Source of the DNA: Ectocarpus siliculosus
Lineage: Eukaryota; Sar; Phaeophyceae; Ectocarpales; Ectocarpaceae
DNA length: 56,125 nucleotides
Assembly (NCBI GenBank): GCA_000310025.1
Contig: FN649726.1
Coordinates: forward strand, 1,477,649 to 1,533,773
Reading direction: 5' to 3'
Shown one piece after another: positions 1 to 12,400 of this stretch (positions are counted from its first letter, which is position 1; the number at the start of each line of letters is the position of its first letter). The position numbers and the translations under genes are program-made. The notes beneath the pieces were generated by a model that saw only the letters and a list, made by a program, of their open reading frames with translations, did no database searches and had not been told where the DNA came from.

Positions 1-162
1 CCCGGCTGGGGCGGTGCTTGCCCCCGCGTTCCGGGATAAGAACCCGGGGGACCGGCCGCCCGCCCGGCCCGGTGTTCCCCGGGGGGCTCGCCCCCCGGGG
101 CGCCCCCGGGGGGGGCACCCGGGGGGGGGGGGGGGCGGCGGGGGGGGGGGGGGGGGGGGGGG
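1..162. repeat. GC-rich contig end with poly-G run
   Basis: The first 162 bases are almost pure G and C. From 121 to 162 they are nearly uninterrupted G, with only two C-containing breaks. The opposite end of the window (56104-56125) is a pure C run. Runs of this kind at both ends suggest low-quality read ends or homopolymer-limited assembly rather than biology. No gene is supported here. Confidence 0.8.
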
Positions 163-1373
163 CGAGCGAGCTGGGGATACTTGGATAAACAAGCAGACAC
201 AGCCAGGGTGACATTGTTGGACTTGGTACACATAGCAAGAGGTTACCTCGCACGGAGACACACGCCCCGCGAGCGATAATAAGCGCTCCACGCGTACAAG
301 TTCCAACCTGGACGCATGCGATGTATTTACGATTTGCAAACCAACGCCGATGTGTGTTTTGTGTGTTTTGATGTTTGTTGGTGTAAGGGCTGACGCAAGT
401 AACTGCTCGAGTGCTCTTGATTGTTGGGATTTGGAGGACGACTACAATATCTGTATCTGGACTTGTGATGCGCATTGAAGTGTGGAACATGCAGTGCTAC
501 ATGCACGGGAACGTCGCTAAACACCGCAAGCCCCTCCTGCTACCTATCTATCGGCTGCCCCGGCCTCACTCAAGCGTGTTCCCCCAGAACCGACGGCTAC
601 CGTATTGGGCATGTACTTCGTGTCCGCAATAGACTTACTGACCTGAGGGAAACGAAGCCGGTAGCCAGCGCGAAAGAGCACCTTGGCCCACTCCAGCCGC
701 AACGCGGCGTCCTCGGCATCGCTCGGGTCATAGTGCCGGTTTGGCGGAATCCCGAGTGCTGGTGCAACGCACCTCAGCGACCCCACATCAATCTCCATCC
801 CTGGCAGCTTGAGCAGCAGCCCGCATCAGCCTTTTGAACACAATTGTTCGCCTTGTGCTCCGTGTGAGCAGCAGCGGTCGAGGCCGTTTGCGTTATTGTG
901 ATGTGTTTATTTCGATTCAAACGCAGATGCTGCGAGCACTCTTGCTGTGCGGAAGTTTGATTACTTTCCTCTCCTGCCGATGCCACGCGTCCGTGTCTAA
1001 GGTGCAGCGGAGAGCTTACCACGAGAGGCTGATACAGTAGGCTTGAAGTTTGTAAGCCTCAAGGGGTGCAACGGGTGTGCAAGTTGTGTGTTGGTGTGCG
1101 GCGTGCAGTGCTGAGGTCTCAGGTCTCAGGGCGGTGGAAATACCAAAACCCGAAAAATGGTTTTCAGAAGGTTCGAAAGGCGTTTTGACCGAGGGGATGG
1201 GAGACTATCGCCCCGGGGTCTGGCATGCTGGCAGACCAAAAGCGATCATCGCGGGTCTCGTGTCTCGTGGATCGCGTGTCACCTCACTGTATCTATGAAG
1301 TGTTGCACCTAGAGAATAGGGCCAACATTCTTTGCGTCGAAACGTGCGGCGTCTATGTACCAGTGCGTAAAAC
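163..1373. other. No gene recognised
   Basis: Only short ORFs with no recognisable protein features are present on either strand. I see no splice-bounded exon pattern and no RNA gene. Confidence 0.5.
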
Positions 1374-2357
1374 TTGTTGCTGATGCTGCCACTGCGACTT
1401 TCTTTTTTGTTCGGCAAGTGGCGAAAAAATTGGCGGGGGTCGTCGATGGCGCAGGACATGACGGACTGCATAACCTCTGACCCTCTGACCCCGGCATCAT
1501 TAGCCTACTACGTAGACTGCGTAACCTCTGACCCCGGTACATCTCGTTGGGCGACCTCTTCTTGCTCTAGAGGCTCAATACTGAAAAGATCGGCACAGCC
1601 TTATTTACTTGTGGCAGCAAAGATCTGCACAACAACGAAAGATCTATTGTGTCCACACACACACACAGACAGACAGGATGGATTTGGTAATCCCCCCAGG
1701 ATTAAACACGCAGGAGAGAAGGAAGAGGAACTCTGCACCAAGTCCATTCTTATAGACGTAACAATCGTAAATCCATCTGCTAGGCGAAACATCGACAAGT
1801 CCATCCAAAAGCCAGGATCCGCCCTCGAAGATCGAGCTGCAAGTAAAGGCAAATCACTACAGTCTATGCGGGAACTTTCAACCCGTCTAGATCTACCCTC
1901 CTTACTTGCTGCATTTTCAACGTATGCTGGTCTTGGCAAAGGCACTAATCGACTCATCGCTGCTATCGCCAACCACTTGGCGCACGAAGCTTTTTGCCGG
2001 GGGATTCTTGACGACGAAAGAGCCTTAGTTCGCCTAAAAGCTTTTCATACTAACAGGATTCGAGGAGGGTCTACCTTCGAGGCACCTCGTTTTCTGTCGA
2101 TGCGAACTCGCGATGTGTTCAAACGTCATGGGCTACTGATCGACCAACTTCCACAAGGGTCAATCGGTTGGGATCTCTGCGACAACGATAGTAATGAGGG
2201 TAATTCTTTTGGGAGTGACGGAGACGAAGGAAAGGGAAAGGGAAGAAAGGAGGATGAAGACGACGATGGAGGAGGAAAACATGGAGGAGTGGAAGAGAGC
2301 AAAGGGTTTGAGCCAGATGACCTTCCCCAAAACAAAAAACGTAGGGCTAGGGAATAA
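1374..2357 (+). pseudogene. Retroelement-like ORF remnant (possible C-terminal end of a non-LTR reverse transcriptase polyprotein)
   Basis: An open frame of 327 codons begins at a TTG; the first useful ATG is at about 1446. Its middle carries a motif of the type IDVTIVNPSA, then a run with several Lys, then an AFSTYAGLGKGTNRLI segment. That order (a hydrophobic IDV-T strand, a Pro, a Lys-rich stretch, then a G-rich segment before a helix) resembles the region C-terminal to the reverse transcriptase domain in protist and plant non-LTR elements. The C-terminus is acidic and glycine-rich and ends in KKRRARE, which could be a basic tail. No polymerase motif (YxDD) is visible, so any element is truncated. 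It could instead be a lineage-specific gene. The family match is from memory of the motif pattern only. Confidence 0.35.
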
Positions 2358-2573
2358 CTGCCCAGAGATTCTTGTCAAAGTGATGATCAGAATGATGGTA
2401 GCGAAAACAAGGAGGATAACAATGGTGAAACTACTCCTAAACGAACTAGAGTACAAGGTAATAGCCTTGGTAGACGCGTCCAGTTTTCTTCTGTTGCTGC
2501 CGTTTCCGTCTTTGATCCGAAGGATAGTTTAACCTCCTCCATGCTTCCCCCTCACGGGGTCCCAGTTCATGGT

Positions 2574-2670
2574 AGATAGAAGTGTTTTGTGTTTTCAACC
2601 GCACCAAGACTGACGTATTTTCATTGGTCAACCGGTTAGCGCGGTCGATGCTAATAATAATAACACAGAC
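2574..2670 (+). repeat. Dispersed short repeat R1, copy 1
   Basis: About 97 bp. It reads as an AGATAGAAGTGTTTTGTG start, an AACCGCAC block, a TGACGTATTTTCATTGGTCA core, then GCGGTCGATGCTAATAAT and an AC-rich end. A very similar copy lies inverted at 47388-47492, and weaker copies lie at 16343-16410, 27843-27930 (inverted) and 37404-37480. It has no coding capacity and looks like a small non-autonomous element. Confidence 0.7.
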
Positions 2671-3348
2671 AGGCGGTCAGCAGATAGTTGAACCGCTTGC
2701 CGTTCTTCCAGTGTGTTAGACGCCAACTACGGTGAACACCAATCCCCCACCTTGGGCGCATGCCCGGGGCACTCGGCAAGCAACTGGGAACCGAGTCTTC
2801 TCACTCTACTGATAGGACCCCATCATCGAACACATAGACTACTACATACCAGCTTACTTGTAGTGCTCGTCGGCAGCCCTGGCAGAAGTAGGTGGAGCAT
2901 GGACTTATAGGTACACGCGGAGCGCTGGGCATTGCAGCAGCGTACGTACGTACCCACATCCACATCACCGATGGTTGTTATTTACAACATCGACTAGTTG
3001 AAGATAACGAATAGAGAAGGAGTTTGCCGGTGATCCATGTAATAGGCATCCACGTACACCCATCCACAACCCGGCTAGACAAATACAACAACAAAAAGGC
3101 GGGTGCAACAGTAGACTGGTTATTTCACTCGTTCGCATAAAGTGGCATCGAGAACCGAAAACGACAAAGAGCCAAACACTGAGTGGTGGGGGTACGCACA
3201 TCATCTACCTCGCGAAACAAACAAGAAGCCAACGTGCAAATCAGTAAAGGCCCCTGTTTGCAGGCGGGCAGCTTGATGTCACAAGCGTAGAGAAGAAAGG
3301 TTGACTCAAGACCTCGGTAACATTAACGAGTGCGCTAGACACGCTAGC

Positions 3349-3455
3349 CCATGCACAGCAGAAGGGGGATTTGCTAAGATTTGCCCCTCTACGAACACAT
3401 ACCACCAATGATACACGAGATCTCCGAGATTTCCGTCGGTACTCGATATCATGAT
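3349..3455 (+). repeat. Repeat R3, copy 1
   Basis: Shares ATGCACAGCAGAAGGGGGA, GCCCCTCTAC, ACACATACCACCAAT, GATACACGA and a TCGATATC-like end with 4909-5005. Copy 1 carries an extra short segment between the first two blocks. Confidence 0.7.
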
Positions 3456-4908
3456 CTAAGAAACTCTTCAATTATCACCAGGTAAAACGGCGACAAAGTC
3501 AATGCCAAAAACACAACGCACGGTCGTTCATCATGCCATCCACCCAAACCTTACAATAACAACGTATTGTAGTTCTGTGACCTCCCCCAAACCTTACGAC
3601 GTCAAACTCATTGATTGTTGTCCTTCGATTTACAGTCTCCTCAAGAAGGTCCGTCAAGGATGAATCAAATCCTTCCTCCAAAAACACAGAAATAAATGCA
3701 GTACGGTCAAGATGAAAACCTCAACGAGTACGGAAGCATCAAGGAAAAATTACGACTTGCCTGCGCGGATACCTCAACATGAACCGATATTCAGCAGCCC
3801 TCCTCCTTCCTCCAACAACAACACGAAAAACCAAATCAAGGCCTTCAAGGCAAGATGGTTATGGCACATGAAGAATCAACCCATGTAAAGCCAAAACACT
3901 GCTTGTTGTACTGCAGCGGGGATCGATCATGGTAAGACATCCCCCATGATGGTCGATGGCAGTGCAAACAGCAGTGGTTCTGCACAGCGTCCAAGAATTT
4001 TGCATACCAAATACTTTTGTAATGGTGTTTGACCCCTTCCTTCAGAATCAATCACCTTTCTTTATGCTGTGTGGAACTCTCTTGTCCGACCACAGGAGCA
4101 AGTTGTTGTTGCTTCCCGTTGTTCTCTTTCTCTTGATTAACGCTTTCCAAGCCAACTCACAAGATCTCAAGCACACACGAACATGGATCGTCTGCACGCA
4201 CACTGAACAGAAGGGCACATGCCTCTCGGCATCAAGCCCTAATCTAGCATGACGTCACGTCTTAGCATCCGACGGCGCCAAAGAACCATGGTCAACCACG
4301 ATCACCTGTCTACCTCCAAATACCATAACACTTCCAGCCCACAGATGCATAGCTGAAAGTAAAAAAAAAATGACGGAAACGGGCTGCCAGAAATAACAGA
4401 AAGGTATCAAAACACACCAAATAGAGTACGCAACGCGGTCGTCCTCCTATCGATACCATCAGCAATAGATGTTTCCTGGGAACCCCCCCCCCGCTCAACA
4501 CAAAAGAAACAAATAAACAACAACGATAGCCTGTCACCCTGCAGCTTGAAATGGGAGTAGCTAACGCTAACAACGCAGAAAAACAATATCAGCGCAGACT
4601 CATGACGAAATCACGGTGGGCCCAAAAACTTCTTTGGGCGACTGCGATTTGGTCAGAAAATCAGAAAATCCGCTCGTTGAAAGTCTGATCACACATGCAC
4701 TACCCAAAATTTCCCCCGCACTACACGCTCTTAGACAAAATGGTGCCGAATGTCGATGTGCTTCGAGTTCGGGGTAGTAGTAGCCGGGTTGCTCGCCATG
4801 TGAAAAGGCCCAACATTATCCTCGTGAACCAAATTACACCCCATGTCCCGGTCCGGAAAAAAAAAATCCACGCATACCGCAAAAAAATAGGCGTGCTAAA
4901 GTAGTAGT

Positions 4909-5005
4909 CCATGCACAGCAGAAGGGGGACTGCCCCTCTACCAACACATACCACCAATAATACACGAAACCCCCTAGATCTCCGAAGATCAATATCGAGT
5001 GCTGA
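4909..5005 (+). repeat. Repeat R3, copy 2
   Basis: Second copy of the repeat at 3349-3455, same orientation, with small indels. No coding potential is apparent in either copy. Confidence 0.7.
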
Positions 5006-5235
5006 GTGCCCCGAAACAGCCCCCCTACCCGAAAAAATCACAAAACATTCCGCAGAGGAAACATAATCTCCAACACGAAGAGGTCAAATCATCCCCTTTC
5101 GCCCAGGACGCGCCCTGGACGCACAATACCTACATAAGAAACCACGGAAAACGTTCGATGTCAGGGACGTCAGAATGCAGAAACCCCCATTTCCACCAAA
5201 TGCACCTCAACCAAAAAACCCACGTGAAGAAAAAT

Positions 5236-7206
5236 CTACTCCTTGACCGCCACGGCCATGCACCAGTCACTTCGGGGGCGTACTGTCGGGTGCCCCGTCT
5301 CTCCGGGCCTCTCAGCCTCACAGACGGTTTGACCTGCGAAAAGAGTGCCATCATACTCACGCCCCACGGTGGCGTCAATTATTTTCACGGGGCACGAAAC
5401 CACGTCGATGCAGATCTCTTGGTCGGGAATCATGGGAAAGCCCCAGTCCTTCTCGACGATGTTCCGGTTCTCGTCTCTTGACATGAACTTTGTACGCTTT
5501 CCGAGGAAGTTGACGTCACTGCCGAAGCATGTGAAAGCGGAAACCCAGCCCGTGATGTAGCTCACCCCCGAGCCCTCGGGTTCATGTGTGAGAACCTGAA
5601 GAACGCAGGCAACATAAACGTATCCGTTCATGTATGCATACAAGAGATTCCGTGGGAACATTGCTACAGCGCCCAGGAAACACGTTGGCATGTTTCTCCA
5701 GATTGATCGGCTACTACCTGGTACGTTGAGACTTTGGTGTCTAGAAGATTGTGCATGAGGGCGTTTTGTAGGCTTTCCAAGGGGTGGCAGGTGTCCTTGG
5801 TATTTGAAATTCGAGTGGGTTCCGGGTGTTACTATTGCACCCGAAAAAGGACGGACCTGACCCAACAGAAGAACCTGACGGAAGCTAAAAACAAGGAATC
5901 ACGTTCGGTGTACGTATTATTGTTGTGCGCGGCACGCACGTGCCGATCTCTGTTCGTACGTACCCTGTCCCAGAACTCGAGTGTTTCCGGGCTCCCAGGA
6001 TGCTCCGCTGACTCCACGAACCCGTCGCACACCTTGCGCAAGTACCCCACCCATGTCTGCATGACCTTGCCCTGGGGATTGCCGTCCACCTCGAACTCGA
6101 GCAGGCGCTCGATCTTCTCCCGGAGCAGCTTCCAGTCTCCCACTGTGCCCATGAGGGTCACCGAGGGGATGCCACACCTGTACATCATGGTGTACTCGAA
6201 GTACGCCTGCAGGCTCGCCATCGCCGTCGCCGCAGCGCACACCTCGTCCTTCTCCGTCGTCGTCGAGAAGCCCGGCCGGAACCAGTCAGCGAATTCGGGC
6301 GACTTGATGTTCTGCCTGATTAGCCCCAACAAATCCCTGATCATACGCGGGTAGTCCGCGGTATGGAGCGTTCCATCACTTGACACTCTGAGCTCCTTCT
6401 TGCCCTCGTGTTCGACGATCCTGTCCCGTAGTCCCTCCGCGTTTTTGTTCACGTACGCGCAGGACTGGGCGAGGATAGTCAACCACACGTCATCAGGGCT
6501 GATCACCAAGTTGCAGTGAGTGTTGTAGGCGGTCATGACCGCGGAGATGAGGCCTTTTTCTGCGCGTGCCAGTTTACCCGTGGCGGTAGTGGTGTCGGAC
6601 GACAGCGCGACGATCTCTCCTGGTAACTTCTTCTCCTCATCGGGGCCGCTGCTCAGAGAAAGAAAAGGGGGATTTGGTGGAGCGAAAGGAGGGCGGCCAG
6701 AGGGCGGTCAATGAGGAATCAAACACAGGAGGGGGGCTGTCGGCGTGGACCATTGCTGCTCGTCTTTGGTGCCTATTTCTCATCATATAGTTCACTCGCG
6801 TGTCAACCGTAGAGGGGAGCATAGAATTAATAGGTTGTAGGAGGCCACCTTGCACAACTGGGACGCTGAATTCCACCTTGGGCACCTGTCCTGCTTCTTC
6901 ATCGTCCACGCGAAACAAACGTATCACTACATAATAATAGCTGCCACCGTTGAGCAGCTGAAATAAAAACAATCACCAACAAGGCACACCTGCGAAACCT
7001 TCCAGGTCGGTAAAACCCTTGCTTGCTTGCGAAGACTGCAGTGAAAGCGGAATGCTCCTCGAACGCAGCGCGCAAGGTGGAGCTACTGAAGACCCAATCG
7101 AAACCGCCTCGCTCGGAAGTCCGGGTGCTTGTTGGAAGTCGCCGGTGAGATCGTGATGTGAGTACCTTCACCCATGCCGGAAGCACTTTGAGCTGAGGCC
7201 GTCATC
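5236..7206 (-). CDS. DUF4419-family protein (5' exons uncertain)
   Basis: Two exons are clear. The upstream exon is about 6651-5964, with acceptor TTCTCTGAG and donor AGG|GTACGTACG; the last exon is 5595-5236, with acceptor TTCTTCAG and stop TAG at 5238-5236. They join in phase 0. The product carries the DUF4419 signatures in order: AYNTHCNLVISPDDVWL, NIKSPEF, a GFSTTTEKDEV block, CGIPSVTLMGTVGDW, and after the splice HEPEGSGVSYITGWVSAF, then a C-terminal IDVVSCPVKI strand. About 348 residues are visible, close to a complete domain. DUF4419 is widespread in fungi and protists and has no settled biochemical function. The start is probably the ATG at 7206 (an N-terminal exon in which HITISPAT would be the first conserved strand), but the exons between 6651 and 7206 are not resolved. 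I see no membrane segment. Confidence 0.82.
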
Positions 7207-9427
7207 CTAGATGTTTCGGCCGATGCCTGGTTTCCTTGGTGTTTCTGAGCAACACGACGGTTGAGCTGTGTGTGAGGGCGGAAAACGAGCCACTTTGTGA
7301 AGAGACGAACGACACATGCTACGACAATCGAGGAGACCGCCGAAGCAGCGCTTTAAATAGGTGTTGCGGAGTTGCGGAAGCAAAATTTTGGCCCGCAACA
7401 CGTTGGTAGACGATTTTTTTTTTGGGGGGGGGGTCAATTTCGCCGTAAAGGCGAAAAAAACTTTTTGGGGCCCTTTTTCTCGCCGTTATTAAATAACAAC
7501 ACTATTTTAGAAGTAATTTCCTTTCAAAACCAAGTAAACATATAAAAAAAAACGCCAGGGGGGCCATGCTCCGCAACACGCCTGCAGGCTCCCGCAACAG
7601 CCGCTTCGCGGCTATTTCAAGCGCTGCGCCGAAGCTTCTTGGGTTCTTGGAAACGTTCTTCGGGTTCTGGGGTTCTCGGAACCTCCAAATCGCGCCGGAG
7701 ACCACCGCTTGTTCCGATGGTCGTCCCATGTCTGTTGTGTTTCTGGAGTGCACCCGAAATCGATATTGCCACCTTTGATGTCCACTCATGCGTGATCCCA
7801 TCGATCGCAGACGCATGAGTGGCTTGGTTTCGGTTCGGGACGACGAGAACCGAAAGTTAGTCTTGCCGCAGCCGCCGAGCTCGCGGCTGCGCGAAGCTTC
7901 GGTAGCCGGCCGCTGGCCGAGAGGGAGAGAGAGAGGGAGATATAGAGAGGGAGAGATAGGCAAACAGACATTCAGATAGTAGGGGTGCGCTCCCAAATGA
8001 AAAAGGCTTCGCGGCGATTGTCTCCTGTAGAAAACGAAACGGAGAAAAAAAACTGACTGCACAGCAGTATAGTGACGCATCTTGCCCATTGGGCGCGGAC
8101 CCTACCGAGAACCAGCATCAACACATATTTTGTCGTTGACCCAGTAGAGAACTACAGGGGATGCATTGTAAAATGTAAGTTACCTATACAGATGTTTTTG
8201 TACTTAGCACCAGCTGGCATCACTGGTATAAATCATCAGTGTATAGACTTAAAAAGACTCGAAATAAGTCCAGTACCTAGCCGGTTTGTTTCCCTCCACT
8301 CACTGAAAAGACTCCACCACATCCCGTTCGACTGTGGGTATATCTCGAATGGGTAGTCTTTCTGTGTGTGTTTTTATTATTCCTTAACACACAGCAGATA
8401 CTTACGACAGCAGACCATGCCCCTTCGGCGCTCATGTGAAAAAAACAAGCGGTACATTAGGTCATTGATTCATATTCCAGAGCGAGCGCGTGAGATTTTG
8501 GACACGCCATCCGTAGCGAACAACGGCAAGAATGACCCTGACTGAAAAAACAAGGGCAGCCTCAGCGGGGACTTCAGGGGGACCTCCGGTGGAGACATGG
8601 CGCGAGCACGGGAACTGGAGGTGCGTTGATGGTGTTCATGCAGCAAGTTGACGGGCGGAAGCTTATCACAGAACTCATAAATTTCTACGGGCTATGGGCT
8701 TGGTCATAGTGCAGATCGCCATGTAACGGACATCTTGCGGGCGGGACTTTCGGAGAGGCTTACGTTATGAAGAGCTGCCAGACACACTTACGTAGCTCGA
8801 TAGCATAGAGAACGTTGGTGGTTGCCAAACCCCCAACCCCGGCGATTGTGAAGGAAAGCGACCGCCGAAGCAACAAATTGCTAGAGGCAAAGAGCCAAAT
8901 TTCCATTCTTCACATAAAAAAATGCGCCCAGGGCAAGGAGGTATGTATATAGACTTTTGTCACGTTACACGCGGTCCCTGCGCGATCCAGCCAGTATTAT
9001 GGAAAGGTAGGCGCTTAGACTAACTTTTTCAGTTTTTTCTAAATTAGGCCAAGAGTAGAATGTGAAACACGAATCGGGGTACAAGTTGGCGAACGAGCCT
9101 TTTCGTCGCACCATGTACCGCATTTTCAATTTTCTTTTCTACCCAAGTTCCCCGCAAGAGCGCCGCGTCCAGAGTTCCCCTCGACACACGCACGTCCTCG
9201 ACGAGATCCGGCTGAAGATCCGCAGTCAAGTTGAAAACAGCGAACTTATACGCATACTTACAAATAGCATACCGAAGAAAAAGTCCTCCCAATGTTGCAT
9301 CACAGAGAGGTCCTATGTAGTCGGCCACAAAGAATACGTTACAAGAGGCAATCAAAAAGCACACAGTACACTGGGACCGCCACCACAAACCACTATCACC
9401 ATCCATACCTCGGCAGCCGCGTCCTCG
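7207..9427. other. Intergenic region; half of an inverted repeat pair (R2), otherwise nothing recognised
   Basis: No gene is supported. The stretch 7440-7640 is low-complexity followed by a GC-rich block of CGC/GCG-rich direct repeats. A 63-bp repeat (R2) lies at 8306-8368. The segment 9044-9427 follows the stop of the K+ channel gene on the minus strand and may be its 3' untranslated region. Confidence 0.5.
8306..8368 (+). repeat. Dispersed repeat R2, copy 1
   Basis: Contains CCACATCCCGTTCGACTGTG, then GGTATATCTCGAA and GGGTAGTCTTTCTGTG. An inverted copy with about two mismatches lies at 37157-37218, inside an intron of the AAA+ ATPase gene, some 29 kb away. Confidence 0.85.
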
Positions 9428-12400
9428 CTAACTCCCCAGTGAATCCGATATTCGATCTCTACCCGACTGTTGGTCGGGTACACCTGACGCCGGAATTCTT
9501 ACCCCAGGGGAGGAAACGACACCACTAACACCAACATCCGCCGTGACTTCTCTCCCTTCCTCCTTCAAGCTACCCCCAACCGATGCCCTACTACTTTTGC
9601 CACCGCCGTCGCTCCCCGCACTATCCCGGCCTCTGGTATAGCTCCTCCTTCTTTTTTCTCTCACTTCCTCCCCACCACCTTTCCCTCTCCCCCGCGCACT
9701 GCCTAGCCCACCACCGCTACCATCTAACGCTGCTGCTCTAGCGGCGCTAGCCTCTGACACCCCGCCCCCGGCCCCACCGGCGGCAGACTTTCTGCCACTC
9801 CCTGGACGGGGCATGCCAGCGGTACCCATCACGATGCTGGCGAGCCTTTCTCCTCGAAATATGGACGGCTTGTTTCCCGCGCTTCCGCCCCCGCCCACAC
9901 CGCTGGCGCGCCCCCCATCGCTACTACTGCCCAAGCTCATCTGCGCGATCTTGCGGATCTTTTTGGCATAGACCTTCGGCAGGCTGATCCACCGGAGCAC
10001 CTCTGCCCAATCGGTGAGCTCGTCCCGAAGCTGCTCCATCGGCGGCGGGTAGAAGGTCAGCAGGTAGTCGAAGTCGGACTTGTGGAGGATGAGCATCTTG
10101 ACGCGCATCGTTGCGCGCACCTCAACAAGCACTTGGAAGGACAGGCCGTCGGGCACCAAAAGCGTTGGGTGGCCCATGTATTGTCCCTCCCTATTTCGGC
10201 ACATTTTTTTGGGGGGAGGTTGTTCGTGAACGTGTTGGCTGAATTTGTTTTAAGAAAACATTATCGAGAAGGTATATGCATGGTAGCAGATTCAGTCAGT
10301 ACGCGTGGAACACGGGAGGCTGGGAACGGGGGGGGCGAGGCGGTTGCGAGGGAAACAGCGTACACTCACTCTTTACGATCACAACCCATCGCCCAGGGAC
10401 TTTAATCATGAGTACTCATTTTTTCGTTTGTTTCTGCGTTGCGAAGCTTTCGAATGTTGTGCAATTTAACACGTCCCCCGTCTAGTCTAAATGTGTCACA
10501 GTTACCGGTGTCCCGGGGAACAACGATGATCATACATCTCCGAAAAACCTCGCGCTGTCTAAAATGTGGGGACGAGAATTCTGTGCAATACACATTGGTG
10601 GATTCCCTACGTCGTGCCGGGGAGGACTTCTGTCGCGTCAAAGCACTTTGTCGTGTCTCTAGGTTACCGAGGGTACATGGCGGCGTCGTTGTCTCAAACA
10701 TGGCAGTATAATATGGACTCGAACGGGCTGTGGCCTGCACGACTTGGCGTCTGGAATCAACGACAACGAGGCACGCATTTTGACCAAAGCAACAACAGCC
10801 GGTATATCGCAGCATCTGGGATGAAGCACTGCAGAGGAAGCAGCGACAGCACAAAGAAACATTAAATACACACTCATGCTTACTACGAAACCATACAAGT
10901 CCAACACAACCAAGGCTAATCCAACCCAGCCCAGTATCCGCCTCACACGAGCGGACGTAGTAGCTATGTCTGGCCGCGACTGGCTGGCTGGCTGGCGTGC
11001 GGCCACCTACCGGTAGTTCTGGATGGTTTCCCCTGTATCGGCGGACGTTTCCTCGCAAACCCCGTGCAGGACGAAGCCCATCTCTTGCGCAGCCAAGCGA
11101 CGAGAAACGATCAAGTCCCCCTTCACGTACTCCCCCGGTTTCAAGCGTGGCAGCTGCGCGATTATTGTGCGTTTGGTGTTGTGCGCGCGGTATTTTGTAA
11201 AGAATAAGTTGTGAAAACCGCCGGCGTCTATTGTTGTCTTCGGCTCACCGGGAAAGATGTAGGGATAGGACATGACGACAGGGGGAACAGGGGGTCAGAC
11301 AGCCGTTGAAAGTTGATGGAGGAGGGCGAATCAGGAAGCCGAGCTTGTACAATAGATAGCTTTTTTTCTTTGGTATGACCTTCCTTGCGCGCGTACATGC
11401 TGAGACGATTCAAGCACACATCGCAACCTGCAAAGATCTGCAGCAAGAACCAACCCGCTACACGAGGTCTAACACCATTCAAATCTTATTAGAATGAACT
11501 CCAGCCCATCTATTCAAATTCCGACAACCGATTCCATCCGTCGCATGTGCTCTATCTCAAAAATTATGTTCCAGTGCAGCTTCTTCGGTCCATTCCACAT
11601 CAAAACGGGAGTACATGTAGTTTTCAAAAGACGTCGACCCGGACCGGTATTTCATAGGAAATGTGCACGATTGTGCTGTAGTTGAAACTACAGGATAGCT
11701 TTTTATCCCCGAGCTTACGTCATTCCTTTGTCATCTCAACACAAACACGAAATCAGAGTTGGGTCTTGAGATAATCGTATCAATACAATCGTGTAGATTT
11801 GCGGACGAACCGCTCGAACAGTACGACCACTCCTACTGCCGTGTCGAAAACGTGGACAAAACATCGGGATACGTTGCCTTGGATCGTGTCAACCGTCTTG
11901 GCGAGGAAGCCCTGCTGTACCAGTTCCCTGCAAACCCGGCGCCGCATTGTGTTTGGTTGGCGTGCGAAACTGGGACAAGTACGCTGCTACCGCACGCTCA
12001 CCATCATTGCCAAGAATCCAGGGTAGGACATCTCAATCTTGCACAGCAGGGGTAATCGTGGCACCGCAGTCCGGTAGGCGTAGAGCACCGCCGGTATTCT
12101 CAAATACGGCGGCAAAATCGACAGGATCTCATTCTCAGGAAAAACCTGGGTCGCGGTGGATGTATCGGCGGGGGGTAAGGTTGGGTTGGCTAGGGTTCTC
12201 CTGGGGGTTTGTGTCGTATGCGCAGATGCCCCGCGGTCGGGGGCTAGAGAATTGCCAACGGCAATGTGACCATAAACCCTCCTAAGTCTGAATCAAGTGC
12301 GCTGAAAATCCATCCCGATGACGCCTGTTTCGTATGTTCCAGATCAAGGGTTAGCCGAAAGAGAAATCAGGACATACGTAAGGGCGCCATTATCGAACAA

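Larger units (their letters stand above)
2671..5235. other. Gene-poor stretch with a duplicated repeat (R3)
   Basis: I see no convincing gene. Two diverged copies of a roughly 100-bp sequence lie here in the same orientation, at about 3349-3455 and 4909-5005. Both contain ATGCACAGCAGAAGGGGGA and, shortly after, AACACATACCACCAAT. The other ORFs are short and lack domain features. Confidence 0.5.

Noticed and set aside
11759-12055. A 98-codon plus-strand ORF that looked protein-like
   Set aside because: It partly overlaps, in antisense, the C-linker exon 12133-12002 of channel 1 and otherwise lies in an intron; no family features.
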